Positions 30,206 through 39,896 of a DNA stretch of 64,000 bases are shown in pieces; the stretch's first letter is position 1, and each line of letters starts with the position of its first letter. The stretch comes from Salisediminibacterium halotolerans (GTDB taxonomy: Bacteria; Bacillota; Bacilli; Bacillales; Salisediminibacteriaceae): NCBI RefSeq assembly GCF_003814815.1, contig NZ_RKQQ01000001.1, positions 434,001 to 498,000 on the forward strand, read 5' to 3'. Both the position numbers and the translations under genes were made by a program. The notes under the pieces were generated by a model. That model was not told the origin of the DNA. It saw nothing but the letters and a program-made list of their open reading frames with translations, and did no database searches.

Positions 30206-31561
30206 TCAGCTGATCGCTGAATCCTTCGTTGAGCGTACCGCTTCTTTTTCAAGAAGCTCAGGATTCAGTTCTGCAGCTTTTTCCGTTTCTGCTTCTTCAT
30301 CAATCCGTTCGATATCGGCCCCGATTTGAGCCATTTTTCCGGCAAAATCGACGTAGCCGCGGTCGATATGACGCAGTTCGGTTACACGGGTATACCCGTC
30401 TGCTACAAGACCGGCTAAGACCAAGGCAGCGCCGGCGCGAAGGTCGGTTGACATGACTTCGGATCCTTGCAGATTCACAGGTCCGTTCATAATGGCCGAA
30501 CGCCCTTCAATTTTAATGTTCCCGTTCATACGGCGGAATTCTTCAACGTGCATAAAGCGGTTTTCAAATACCGTCTCCGAAATCACGCTCGTCCCTTCTG
30601 CCCGGAGCATAAGCGCCATCATTTGCGCCTGCATGTCGGTCGGAAAGCCTGGATGCGGCATCGTTTTAATATCTACTGCTTTTAATGTTTCCGGGCCGAT
30701 CACGCGCACCCCGGAGGATTCTTCCATGATCATGACGCCCATCTCGGTCATTTTTGCAATCAGCGGGTTTAAATGGTCGGTCAATACATTTTCAATCAAC
30801 ACGTTGCCGCCGGTAATGGCAGCAGCGACCATAAATGTTCCTGCTTCGATCCGGTCAGGAATAATCGTGTGTTCTGCACCGTGAAGCTGCTCGACACCTT
30901 CGATTTTGATCGTGCCGGTGCCCGCACCGCGCACTTTCGCTCCCATCGCATTTAAGTAATTGGCCAAGTCGACGATTTCCGGCTCTTGTGCGACGTTTTC
31001 AATCGTTGTTGTTCCTTTTGCCATCGTCGCAGCCATCATAATGTTTTCTGTCGCTCCGACACTCGGAAAGTCTAAATATATCTTACTGCCGTAAAGCCCG
31101 CCTTCCGGCGCTTTCGCTTCAATATAGCCGCTCCCGATCTCGACTTCAGCTCCCATCGCCTCAAAGCCTTTTAAATGCTGGTCAATCGGCCGGGAGCCGA
31201 TGGCGCATCCGCCGGGAAGGGCAATTCGTGCATGGCCTTTACGCGCCAACAAGGGGCCCATAACTAAAAAAGAAGCGCGCATCTTGCGGACGAATTCAAC
31301 CGGTGCTTCGACATCGAGGATGCCTTCGGCGTCCACTTCGATCGTGCCCTCTTTTTCATCATAAACAACGTCGGTATTTAAATTGCGCAAAACTTCATTA
31401 ATTGTATGAACGTCGGCCAAAGCCGGAACATCCATGATTTTACTTTTCCCTTTTTCGCCCAAAAGTGATGCCGTGATCACCGGAAGGACTGCATTCTTTG
31501 CGCCTTCAATACGCACTGTTCCGTTTAAACGCTGCCCGCCTTGGACAATGATTTTTTCCAT
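30206..31561 (-). CDS. murA: UDP-N-acetylglucosamine 1-carboxyvinyltransferase
   Basis: First committed step of peptidoglycan synthesis: enolpyruvyl transfer from PEP to UDP-GlcNAc. 451 residues. The active-site Cys is in [15 protein letters not shown], with Lys/Asn in [12 protein letters not shown] near the N-terminus. The last about 30 residues are an acidic Glu/Ala tail, so the protein is about 15 residues longer than B. subtilis MurAA. Position after ywzB matches murAA of Bacillus. spoIID, which normally follows, is absent. Confidence 0.95.
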   Translation of the reverse strand: MEKIIVQGGQRLNGTVRIEGAKNAVLPVITASLLGEKGKSKIMDVPALADVHTINEVLRNLNTDVVYDEKEGTIEVDAEGILDVEAPVEFVRKMRASFLVMGPLLARKGHARIALPGGCAIGSRPIDQHLKGFEAMGAEVEIGSGYIEAKAPEGGLYGSKIYLDFPSVGATENIMMAATMAKGTTTIENVAQEPEIVDLANYLNAMGAKVRGAGTGTIKIEGVEQLHGAEHTIIPDRIEAGTFMVAAAITGGNVLIENVLTDHLNPLIAKMTEMGVMIMEESSGVRVIGPETLKAVDIKTMPHPGFPTDMQAQMMALMLRAEGTSVISETVFENRFMHVEEFRRMNGNIKIEGRSAIMNGPVNLQGSEVMSTDLRAGAALVLAGLVADGYTRVTELRHIDRGYVDFAGKMAQIGADIERIDEEAETEKAAELNPELLEKEAVRSTKDSAIS

Positions 31562-31805
31562 AGTGTTTCCCTCCGTGTCGTAAAGAATTATGAAATTCTT
31601 TGTCGTGTTTTCAAATTTTTAATCTTTCGCTTCAATTGCTCGTATTTTGCTTAATCATGTCCTGCGTATATTAGTACGTTGTTATCATCGATTTTGTTAC
31701 AGTCGTTTAAAAAAATTTTTTAATTGTTCATTAAGCATCTTCGTCTGGCCGTTATTCATACGGTAACATTCCGCTTTGAGTCAGCATCTTGCAAATAAAC
31801 GATTA

Positions 31806-32039
31806 TTAGAACAAAAACCTCAAAGTCTGCGACCAGTTCAAATAATTCAAGATGAAACTTGTGACGAGATAAGTCAGCGCCAATGTCAGCACAACCATAA
31901 ATCCTTTTGCTTTGATTCCTTCTGGATCTTTTAAAAATAAATCGAAGCGGATTGATTGAACGGACCACCATACAGCAATGAGTACCATTAAGCTGATTAA
32001 AATATTAAAGAGTGATTGCTGTCCCATTTCCTCGATCAT
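31806..32039 (-). CDS. ywzB: YwzB-like DUF1146 membrane protein
   Basis: 77 residues from the start at 32039, chosen for GGAGG nine bases upstream; in-frame codons further upstream would extend it but lack an RBS. Two membrane segments (about residues 12-29 and 44-66) separated by a short basic/acidic loop (SIRFDLFLKDPEG). It matches the DUF1146 protein that lies between the atp/nuo operons and murA in Bacillus. Function unknown. Confidence 0.82.
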   Translation of the reverse strand: MIEEMGQQSLFNILISLMVLIAVWWSVQSIRFDLFLKDPEGIKAKGFMVVLTLALTYLVTSFILNYLNWSQTLRFLF

Positions 32040-32403
32040 CTGTTTCATCCTCCAACACTGCAAACCGTTAATCTTACCCAAATACTCCAAGACTCCCCGA
32101 AAAAGGGAAATCCCGAGCAAACGGGCGCAATCTTAATCATAAATCATTTCAATAATGAATGATACCGTAATTTCGTCATTATCAATAGGATTTACATGGG
32201 TCGGAGGACTTATTTTCGCGTAATTTGCAACATGTGACATTCATGCAGAAACAGCCATTATCAGCTGGTGATATTATTCTTATTTACATTTTATTCACAT
32301 CTCAAACCTATAATTGCCAAATAAGGACGCGCTTCCCTCTTTTTATTCTTTCGTAGTTCAATTCAAACCCGAATTATTTCCTTTTTCCTTCTAAATGAAT
32401 GAT
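32040..32403. other. AT-rich intergenic region, nothing recognised
   Basis: Between ywzB and the nuo terminator. No reading frame with an RBS, no RNA gene and no strong dyad was seen. It presumably holds the ywzB promoter. Confidence 0.5.
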
Positions 32404-32440
32404 AAAAAAACAGCCCTGAAGGAAACCCTTCAGGGCTGTT
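32404..32440 (-). terminator. Terminator of the nuo operon
   Basis: Minus-strand AACAGCCCTGAAGG/CCTTCAGGGCTGTT followed by T7, right after nuoN. Confidence 0.92.
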
Positions 32441-32448
32441 GGCTGCGG

Positions 32449-33900
32449 TTAAATCATCCAATTAAATCCGGTGAACAGATCGAGCAGCAAGTTCGGCAAA
32501 ATACCGAGCAGGACCGTTCCGGCCAAAGTAACCGTGACAACGGCCTGAATGCCGCCGGGTACCTTGATTTCTTCTGCGTTCGGCTTCGGTTCGGCCATAA
32601 ACATTTGCTTAATGACACCGAAGTAGTAGTAAAAGCTGATAATGCTTGTGACAATCATAATAATCGCCAGCCAGAGCATGTTTCCGTTAATCGCGAGCAA
32701 GAATATATTCGCTTTGCCGATAAATCCGGCTGTAAACGGCAGCCCTGCAAGCGAGAGCAGGAAGATCGCCATCGCCACCGCCATATAAGGCGAGCGCTGA
32801 TACAGCCCGGCGAACGTGTCCATCCCGGTTTTTCTCCCGCTCTGCTCGCTGACGAGCGTAATGATCGAAAATGCGCCCAGCGTCATCATAATATAGGCAA
32901 CGCTGTAAAAGATGATCACCGTGATCGAGAAGTTGTTTAACACCGTCGCAATCGGTACGAGAATATACCCGGCTTGCGCAATGCCTGAGTAGGCCATCAG
33001 GCGTTTGACGTCTTGTTGTGTCAAGGCGATGAAGTTTCCGACGATCATCGTAATCGCTGCAATCGTCGCCACAATAAACGCCCACTCGGCGTAGATGCTC
33101 TCAAATCCGAGCGTAAATACGCGAATAATAATCCCGAAAGCCGCCAGTTTTGAAACGGTTGCTAAAAAGGCGGTAACCGGAGTCGGAGCGCCGTAATAAA
33201 CGTCCGGCGCCCACATATGAAACGGGACCATCGAGACTTTAAAGCCGAAACCGCCGAGCATAAACAACAAGCTGATCATGATCATGACGGTGTAATCCGC
33301 GAACAGTTCCGGCATCGCAGCGCCGATTTCATACAAGCTGGTCGTCCCGGTTAAACCGTACAGGTAACTCATGCCAAACAAAATGAATGCCGACGCTGTA
33401 CCGCCGAGAACGATGTATTTAATCGATGCTTCCGTCGAATCGATATTGTGTTTTTTAAATCCGGCTAATGCGTAAGACGAAATACTGACAATTTCCAGAC
33501 CGATAAACAATGTAATCAAGTCAGCCGATGACACCATAATCATCGCACCGAGCGCTGTGAACAGCAAAATCGAGTAGTACTCGCCCTGATAAATGTCCTC
33601 GTTTCGGTCCAGATAGTTCATGCTCATCATGATAACGAGCGCGACCCCGACAAGAATGATCAATTTAAAGACCATTGCGAATGGATCGACAAGAAATGTA
33701 TCGCCAATCTGCCCGCCTTGCGGGTTCATGACTAAAACCAGCACGGCTGTTACAAGCAGAGAGAAAATCGATAACCGGCCGATAAACGGCTTTTTCTCAT
33801 GGATGCCTGTCATGAAGTCGATTGTAAATACAAGCATTGCCAGTGCGCCCAGGACGATTTCCGGAGTCATTAAAGACCAAGTCGCTTCAAATGCTAGCAT
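32449..33900 (-). CDS. nuoN: Complex I subunit NuoN
   Basis: Antiporter-like proton-pumping membrane subunit, 483 residues and about 14 membrane segments. Conserved MrpD-type features are visible: FKVSMVPFHMWAPDVYYGAPTPV is split over the membrane with the Lys/His proton path, and VKRLMAYSGIAQAGY. Last gene of the nuoABCDHIJKLMN operon, 4 bp after nuoM. Confidence 0.95.
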   Translation of the reverse strand: MLAFEATWSLMTPEIVLGALAMLVFTIDFMTGIHEKKPFIGRLSIFSLLVTAVLVLVMNPQGGQIGDTFLVDPFAMVFKLIILVGVALVIMMSMNYLDRNEDIYQGEYYSILLFTALGAMIMVSSADLITLFIGLEIVSISSYALAGFKKHNIDSTEASIKYIVLGGTASAFILFGMSYLYGLTGTTSLYEIGAAMPELFADYTVMIMISLLFMLGGFGFKVSMVPFHMWAPDVYYGAPTPVTAFLATVSKLAAFGIIIRVFTLGFESIYAEWAFIVATIAAITMIVGNFIALTQQDVKRLMAYSGIAQAGYILVPIATVLNNFSITVIIFYSVAYIMMTLGAFSIITLVSEQSGRKTGMDTFAGLYQRSPYMAVAMAIFLLSLAGLPFTAGFIGKANIFLLAINGNMLWLAIIMIVTSIISFYYYFGVIKQMFMAEPKPNAEEIKVPGGIQAVVTVTLAGTVLLGILPNLLLDLFTGFNWMI

Positions 33901-33904
33901 GTCT

Positions 33905-35437
33905 TTAACCCCCTATCTTCGACACAAGGTCGATAACTGTAGTGTTTATCACGTCGCTTAGAATAAATGGATAGACCCCGATCAAAATCGTGAACGCGAG
34001 CAGCCCGACCATCGGAACGTACTCCATCGGCTTTGCATCAACGAGCCCGGCATATTTCTCTTTCGGCGGGCCGAACGTTGTCCGCTGCATCGCCCAAAGC
34101 AAGTAAGCGGCAGTAAAGATAATCCCGACAACGGCAATGACACCGAGCGTCACCGCTTGCGGCAAGATTTCTGCCGGTGCACCGAAAATGCCGATAAACG
34201 CCATTAATTCACTGACAAAACCGGACATGCCCGGCAAACCGAGCGACGCCATCGCAGCGGCAAGCATAAAACCTGCCAGCACCGGCACGGAATGCGAAAG
34301 ACCGCCCATTTCCGAAATCGTTCGGGTTTTCGTCCGCGAATAGATCGCTCCGACCATAAAGAAGAGGAGCGCGGAGATAAATCCGTGGGAGACGAGCTGA
34401 AAAATCGCCCCCTGCATGCCCGCTTCGGTAATCGAGGCAATTCCGAGCAGGACAATCCCCATGTGACTGATACTTGAGTAAGCCACCAACGCTTTTAAAT
34501 CTGTCTGTACAAGCGCCAAGAGCGCGCCGTAAATGATATTAATCACACCGAGAACGGCAATCAGCGTGGCAAACCTTGCCGCCTGATCCGGCATAATCCC
34601 GAAACCGACACGGATCAATCCGTAACCGCCCATTTTCAACAGCACGCCGGCAAGAATCATACTTGCAGCTGTCGGTGCTTCGACGTGGGCGTTCGGAAGC
34701 CATGTATGAAACGGAAAGACCGGAAGCTTAATCGCAAACGCCGTAAACAAGGCAAGGAACATGCCGCCTTTCATCGCTCCGCCGACCGCGCCGGCCGCTG
34801 CGCCTTCCGTGTAAGCTTCTGTCAGTTCGACAATGCTAAACGACATCGGATCGGGAAAGCTGACAAGCGCCGCTTGCACGTAAATGACGATAAAGGTAAT
34901 AAACATAATCCCGCTTCCGAGCCCTGTGTAAATCAAGAACTTAAACGAAGCGTACTCGCGCATTTTCCCGCCCCATATTCCGATTAAAAAGAACATCGGA
35001 ATGAGCGTTAATTCAAAAAAGAGGAAAAACAAGAACATATCGAGTGCGACAAATACACCGAGCATACCTGTCAGCAACACAAGCGTCCAGACGTAAAATT
35101 CCTTTACGCGGTGTTCAATGGTAAACGATGCGACGATCGAGAACAGCGTGACAATCGTCGTCAAGGCGATCAACGGAACGGAAAGTCCGTCGGCGCCGAT
35201 TTCAAAATTCACTTGCATAAATCCGAGCGTAAACCACTCGAGCTGTTCATAAAACTGCATGCCGGCAGCTCCCCGGTCGAACATCCCCCATAATACAAGC
35301 GAGAGGACAAGCGCAACCGCTGCAGTCAGACCGGCAAGTGAGCGAATGACATTCGTGTATTCACGCGGAATCGTTAAGATGAGCAGTGCACCGACGAGCG
35401 GCACAACGATTAACCATAACAAAATATTTCCCATCAT
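33905..35437 (-). CDS. nuoM: Complex I subunit NuoM
   Basis: Antiporter-like proton-pumping subunit, 510 residues. Signature LPVFPFHTWLPNAHVEAPT and LKALVAYSSISHMG are present, and the pumping Glu of TM5 is in FFLFFELTLIPMF. It overlaps the nuoL stop (ATGA) and has AGGGGG upstream. Confidence 0.95.
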   Translation of the reverse strand: MMGNILLWLIVVPLVGALLILTIPREYTNVIRSLAGLTAAVALVLSLVLWGMFDRGAAGMQFYEQLEWFTLGFMQVNFEIGADGLSVPLIALTTIVTLFSIVASFTIEHRVKEFYVWTLVLLTGMLGVFVALDMFLFFLFFELTLIPMFFLIGIWGGKMREYASFKFLIYTGLGSGIMFITFIVIYVQAALVSFPDPMSFSIVELTEAYTEGAAAGAVGGAMKGGMFLALFTAFAIKLPVFPFHTWLPNAHVEAPTAASMILAGVLLKMGGYGLIRVGFGIMPDQAARFATLIAVLGVINIIYGALLALVQTDLKALVAYSSISHMGIVLLGIASITEAGMQGAIFQLVSHGFISALLFFMVGAIYSRTKTRTISEMGGLSHSVPVLAGFMLAAAMASLGLPGMSGFVSELMAFIGIFGAPAEILPQAVTLGVIAVVGIIFTAAYLLWAMQRTTFGPPKEKYAGLVDAKPMEYVPMVGLLAFTILIGVYPFILSDVINTTVIDLVSKIGG

Positions 35438-37344
35438 CCGAAATACCCCCTTAGCACGAAGGCAATTGCGATGACAACGATTCCCCCGAGGACGGAAACA
35501 ACTCCGTAAGTTTGGAGCTGGCCGTTGTGTGTTTTTCCGAACGTCCGGCCTGACGTGCTGGTAAATCGTCCGATGAGGTTAACCATCCCGTCAACGATGC
35601 CTTTATCCATTTCCCAGAAGAACCTTCCGACCGCGACTGTCGGTTTGACAAACACAGCCGTGTACAATTCATCCAGGTAATATTTGTTGAGCAGCAGTTT
35701 GTGAACGGCAGGCGCTTTGGCGGCAAAGAAATCTTCCGAGATCGATCCTTTGTAATACATCGCCCAGGCGAGCAAGATTCCTCCGGCAGCGACTGCCAGC
35801 GATAGAAACGCTAGCCACAGTTCGCCGTGCGGCTGATCGCCGAGATTTAATCCTGCCGTCAAAAAGCCTTCGAGCGGATAGCCGATAAACGGCAGATTGA
35901 CAAAACCGGCTGTGACAGCCAATACAGCTAAAACGACAAGCGGCATCGTCATAAAGCCGGTATTCTCGTGCGGTTCGCCGTGATGATCATCTTCGCCGTG
36001 ACCGTCTGCTTCATCTTCGTCATCATGGGCACCGCGATAGTCACCCGTGAAGGTTTTAAAGAAGAGCCGGAACATATAAAACGCGGTCATAAATGCCGTC
36101 ACTAACGCAAGACCAAACAAAAAGCCGTTGCCGTTCAAGAGCGCGGAAGCGAGAATCTCTTCTTTGCTCCAAAATCCTGCGAGCGGGAAGATGCCGGCAA
36201 TCGCCAAGGCTCCGATTAAAAACGTGACCGAGGTGATTTTCATCTTGCTCCACAGGCCGCCCATTACACTGATATCCTGCCGGTGATGAACCGCGACAAT
36301 GACGCTTCCCGCGCCGAGAAAGAGCAGCGCCTTAAAAAAGGCATGCGTCATTAAGTGGAACAACCCGGCAACATAGCCCGCGGTTCCGAGCGCTAAAATC
36401 ATAAAGCCGAGCTGGCTGATCGTCGAATACGCCAACACCCGTTTAATATCCGTCATCACAAGCGCCATCGTCGCTGCGAAGAACGCCGTAATTGCTCCGG
36501 TATAGGCGACGACCGTTAATGCCGTTTCAGATGCGAGAAAGACCGGGTACATCACACCGACTAAGTAAACCCCGGCAGCAACCATCGTCGCTGCGTGGAT
36601 AAGCGCACTGACCGGCGTCGGGCCTTCCATCGCGTCCGGAAGCCAGACGTGGAGCGGAAATTGGGCCGATTTTCCGACCGCGCCGAGAAAGACAAGCAGC
36701 GCGATCGCGGTCACCATCGGCTGTTCGACCATGCCGTTTTCAACAGCGGCATAAATGTCGGCATAGGCAAAGCTTCCGACTTCATTGAAAAGGAGCACAA
36801 GCCCGATCAGTAAACCGACATCGCCGATGCGCGTAGTGAGAAACGCTTTTTTCGCAGCTGAAGCTGCTTCGGGTTTAAAATACCAAAAGCCGACGAGCAA
36901 AAACGAGCAGAGCCCGACAAGCTCCCAAAAAATAAACAGCTGTAAAATATTCGGTGCTAATACGAGTCCAAGCATCGAAAATGAAAACAGCCCTAAGTAC
37001 GAATAAAACACGTGTATGCGGTGATCTTCGTGCATATATTCACGCGAAAAAACATGGACAAGCAAGCTGACGACCGTTACAACGATCAGCATCATCGCGT
37101 TGAGCGCCGTCACTTCATAGCCCATTGTCAGCGAAGTTTCACCGAAGGTCATCCATTCAAACACGTATGTGTAAGTTTCTCCGCCTACCCGTTCAAACAG
37201 TGCCAACACTGAATAGATGAACGACAGGGCTAATGCTGCGATCCCGACATAGGCGCTTTTTTCTTGCAGCAGCCTGCCGAAAAAAAGCAGAATTAGGAAG
37301 GCGATCAGCGGAAAAACCGGGATTAACCAGGCAAGTTGCATCAT
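35434..37344 (-). CDS. nuoL: Complex I subunit NuoL
   Basis: Largest antiporter-like subunit, 636 residues with the long lateral amphipathic helix at the C-terminus. Conserved AQFPLHVWLPDAMEGPTPVS and IKRVLAYSTISQLGFM are visible. A His/Asp/Glu-rich cytoplasmic or external loop (DDEDEADGHGEDDHHGEPH) near residue 450 is common in alkaliphile homologues and might bind metal or buffer protons. It overlaps nuoM by 4 bp. Confidence 0.95.
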   Translation of the reverse strand: MMQLAWLIPVFPLIAFLILLFFGRLLQEKSAYVGIAALALSFIYSVLALFERVGGETYTYVFEWMTFGETSLTMGYEVTALNAMMLIVVTVVSLLVHVFSREYMHEDHRIHVFYSYLGLFSFSMLGLVLAPNILQLFIFWELVGLCSFLLVGFWYFKPEAASAAKKAFLTTRIGDVGLLIGLVLLFNEVGSFAYADIYAAVENGMVEQPMVTAIALLVFLGAVGKSAQFPLHVWLPDAMEGPTPVSALIHAATMVAAGVYLVGVMYPVFLASETALTVVAYTGAITAFFAATMALVMTDIKRVLAYSTISQLGFMILALGTAGYVAGLFHLMTHAFFKALLFLGAGSVIVAVHHRQDISVMGGLWSKMKITSVTFLIGALAIAGIFPLAGFWSKEEILASALLNGNGFLFGLALVTAFMTAFYMFRLFFKTFTGDYRGAHDDEDEADGHGEDDHHGEPHENTGFMTMPLVVLAVLAVTAGFVNLPFIGYPLEGFLTAGLNLGDQPHGELWLAFLSLAVAAGGILLAWAMYYKGSISEDFFAAKAPAVHKLLLNKYYLDELYTAVFVKPTVAVGRFFWEMDKGIVDGMVNLIGRFTSTSGRTFGKTHNGQLQTYGVVSVLGGIVVIAIAFVLRGYFG

Positions 37345-37372
37345 ACTATCACCTTTTCTTGTAGTTAGTCTC

Positions 37373-37714
37373 TTATTGTAACGTTGACACTGATTTTTCC
37401 TTGTCTGTGCCTAACAGATCGTGTTTAATCACATCAATGGAATCTCGGTTGCGGTACAGGGCAATCAAGATCGCCAGTCCTACTGCGGCTTCTGCTGCAG
37501 CCACCGTGATAACGAATAAACTGAATACCTGACCGGTAATATCGGCGTACGGTCCGATCGCTGAAAAGGCCACCAAGTTTATGTTGACGGAATTGAGCAT
37601 CAATTCAATGCTCGCGAGCACAATGACCAAGTGCCGGCGCGTGAGCACTCCGTACAGGCCAATACAAAATAATACCGCTGCTAAAACTAAAAAATAACTA
37701 ATCGGGACAGTCAT
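37373..37714 (-). CDS. nuoK: Complex I subunit NuoK
   Basis: Small membrane subunit of the proton channel (MrpC-like), 113 residues, three membrane segments. The conserved Glu residues lie in [19 protein letters not shown] and [12 protein letters not shown]. One base separates it from the nuoJ stop. Confidence 0.95.
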   Translation of the reverse strand: MTVPISYFLVLAAVLFCIGLYGVLTRRHLVIVLASIELMLNSVNINLVAFSAIGPYADITGQVFSLFVITVAAAEAAVGLAILIALYRNRDSIDVIKHDLLGTDKEKSVSTLQ

Positions 37715-37715
37715 G

Positions 37716-38210
37716 TCAGTCGGCCTCCTTTCTTGCTACGACGATCGCGCCGATAAGCGCGGCCGTTAATAAAAAGGCCGAACCGATAAAGGCGACGAAA
37801 AAGTAGCCGTACAGCTCCAGGCCGATCGCTTCAGCCGAGCCGACGTATCCTTCCGTCTGCGGCAGGTCCATGCTGAGGATCCCGAAAATCAGGAGCCCCA
37901 GCAACGAAACACTGCTGATAAGTCCAATCGCTTGGTGAGAAAGACGCGGATCCCGTTCGAAGACGATCGTGCGGTGTTCGGTCATCATCATACCGAAAAC
38001 AAACAGAATCGTAATCGCGCCGACATACACCATAATTTGGACGATACCGATAAATTCTGCACCGAGCAAGAAGTAAAGGCCTGAGATAGCCATAAATGCA
38101 AAGGCCATCGAGACAACCCGGTGGGAAATCGGCTTCAAAAGTACAAGAAGGAGTGCCCCTGTTACAGCGATGAGTGCCAAAATGATAAAAAAGATTTCTT
38201 GTGCGGTCAC
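37716..38210 (-). CDS. nuoJ: Complex I subunit NuoJ
   Basis: Membrane subunit, 164 residues, five membrane segments; the conserved pi-bulge helix region is [19 protein letters not shown]. It starts with GTG, overlapping the nuoI stop (GTGA), with GGGGTG as RBS. Confidence 0.94.
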   Translation of the reverse strand: MTAQEIFFIILALIAVTGALLLVLLKPISHRVVSMAFAFMAISGLYFLLGAEFIGIVQIMVYVGAITILFVFGMMMTEHRTIVFERDPRLSHQAIGLISSVSLLGLLIFGILSMDLPQTEGYVGSAEAIGLELYGYFFVAFIGSAFLLTAALIGAIVVARKEAD

Positions 38211-38932
38211 TGGTTGTCACCCCTTTGCGACGTGTTGTCTTCGTCTGAATCAGGCTTCTTCTCCGTTTTCTCTTCGGACTTCGAAGCTGATGGTTCTTCA
38301 GACGCCTCGGCCTTCGATTCATCTGTCTTTTCGGCCGTTTCCGTTTTCGCGGCCGTCTTTGTTTCTTGTTCTGTTTTAACCGCTGCAGCTGTGGCTGTTC
38401 CGCCTCCTTCACTGCTTCCGGCTTGTTCACTGGCTTCCGCTTCTTCTTTTTTCTTCCGCTCTTCAGCGGCTTTGCGTTTTTGTTCTTCTTTTTCTTTTTT
38501 CAAGCGTTCTTCTTCTTCTGGGTCCATATAGTTGCCGTAAACCGTGTTGTTTGTCAGCCATTCAATATCTTTGAAATGATCCGCGCGGTTAAACTCGCTC
38601 AAGTTGTCATAACGCGCCGTCATGACAATCGCGCTCGTCGGACAGACTTCCGTACAAAAATCGCAAAGAATACAGCCTTGGAAATCGATATTGTACGTAT
38701 CGATCACCTTTTTCTTCGGATTTTCCTCACTCGGTTTTCCCGTCAGCGTAATGACGTCGGTCGGACATGCCTGGACACATAAGTTGCAGACAATACATTT
38801 TTCCGGGAAAAAACGATGAATTCCGCGGAACCGTTCGGGCATAACCTGTTTTTCTTCCGGGTATTGGATGGTTATATTTTTTTTGCGGAAGTAATTCAAC
38901 GTTACGCCGAATCCTTTTAATAATCGAAACAT
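38207..38932 (-). CDS. nuoI: Complex I subunit NuoI with long charged tail
   Basis: Peripheral-arm ferredoxin-like subunit carrying clusters N6a and N6b. Two 4Fe-4S motifs are complete: CIVCNLCVQACP (Cys46-56) and CILCDFCTEVCP (Cys87-97). The conserved core ends near residue 138; the remaining about 100 residues are a Glu/Lys/Ala-rich repeat-like extension, so 241 residues against about 140-180 for typical NuoI. The tail is in frame and reaches the GTGA junction with nuoJ, so it is not a frameshift artefact. Confidence 0.94.
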   Translation of the reverse strand: MFRLLKGFGVTLNYFRKKNITIQYPEEKQVMPERFRGIHRFFPEKCIVCNLCVQACPTDVITLTGKPSEENPKKKVIDTYNIDFQGCILCDFCTEVCPTSAIVMTARYDNLSEFNRADHFKDIEWLTNNTVYGNYMDPEEEERLKKEKEEQKRKAAEERKKKEEAEASEQAGSSEGGGTATAAAVKTEQETKTAAKTETAEKTDESKAEASEEPSASKSEEKTEKKPDSDEDNTSQRGDNQ

Positions 38933-38936
38933 TTTA

Positions 38937-39896
38937 TCACCCCATCCACACTTTTATAAACGCAGTTGCAACGATGTTCAAAATCGCGAGCGGGATGAGC
39001 ACTTTCCAGCTGTAGTTCATCAGATCACCGACACGCGCCCGCGGCAGGGTCGCTGTCAGCCAGAACCAGAGGAACATAAAAAGTACCATCTTCAATGCGA
39101 ACCAGACGAAGCCGGGCAAAAATGCCGGGCCGAGCCAGCCGCCGAGAAACAGCATCGTCGCAATCGCTGCAATTGCAATCGCGTACGTGTACTCTGCCAA
39201 CATAAAGAATGCGAACCGAAAACCGGAATATTCGGTGTGAAAACCGGAGACGAGTTCCGATTCGGCTTCCGGCAAATCAAACGGGGCTCGGTTCAGTTCG
39301 GCAATTGAGGAGATGATGTACACCACAAAAGCGAGGAACTGCGGAATAATGAACCATATCCCCGCACTTTCCTGGAAAAACACGATTTCACGCATGTTCA
39401 ATGAGCCGACGAGAATGACAATTCCGACAACAGACAACACGAGCGGCAGTTCATAACTGACCATCTGCGCAACCCCGCGGATCGAACCGAGCAGAGAATA
39501 TTTGTTGTTTGAACTCCACCCGCCCATTAACACACCGAGCATCGTGATCGAGGCCACGCCGAGCAAATAAAGAATGCCGATATTTAAATCCGCGCCGTAA
39601 ATATTTTCGTCAAACGCGAGCGCGGCGTAAATCGCAAACGCCGGAGCGAAGGCGATAACCGGGGCGATCAGGAAGATTTTTTTATCGGCAGCAGCCGGGA
39701 TAATATCTTCTTTTAACAGCAGTTTCAAAACATCGGCGATCGTCTGAAACAGCCCCCATGGGCCGTGCCGGTTCGGGCCGGGCCGCAGCTGCATCGCACC
39801 GATCACTTTTCGTTCAAATAAAATCGCAAACGTTACGCCGCCGAGCATGAGCATCAAGATAATCACGGCGTATGCTGTCCATAAAAGGAGATCCAT
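38937..39896 (-). CDS. nuoH: Complex I subunit NuoH
   Basis: Membrane subunit at the quinone-site interface, 319 residues, eight membrane segments. Signatures: RPGPNRHGPWGLFQTIADVLKLL is the quinone-channel loop (seen in two parts), and ELNRAPFDLPEAESELVSG is the acidic loop. Its ATG overlaps the nuoD stop (TGATG). Confidence 0.95.
   Translation of the reverse strand: MDLLLWTAYAVIILMLMLGGVTFAILFERKVIGAMQLRPGPNRHGPWGLFQTIADVLKLLLKEDIIPAAADKKIFLIAPVIAFAPAFAIYAALAFDENIYGADLNIGILYLLGVASITMLGVLMGGWSSNNKYSLLGSIRGVAQMVSYELPLVLSVVGIVILVGSLNMREIVFFQESAGIWFIIPQFLAFVVYIISSIAELNRAPFDLPEAESELVSGFHTEYSGFRFAFFMLAEYTYAIAIAAIATMLFLGGWLGPAFLPGFVWFALKMVLFMFLWFWLTATLPRARVGDLMNYSWKVLIPLAILNIVATAFIKVWMG

Noticed and set aside
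31562-31805. A spoIID or spoIIID remnant near murA and ywzB
   Set aside because: No reading frame with any likeness was found in the gaps around murA; the genes appear to be absent, not decayed.
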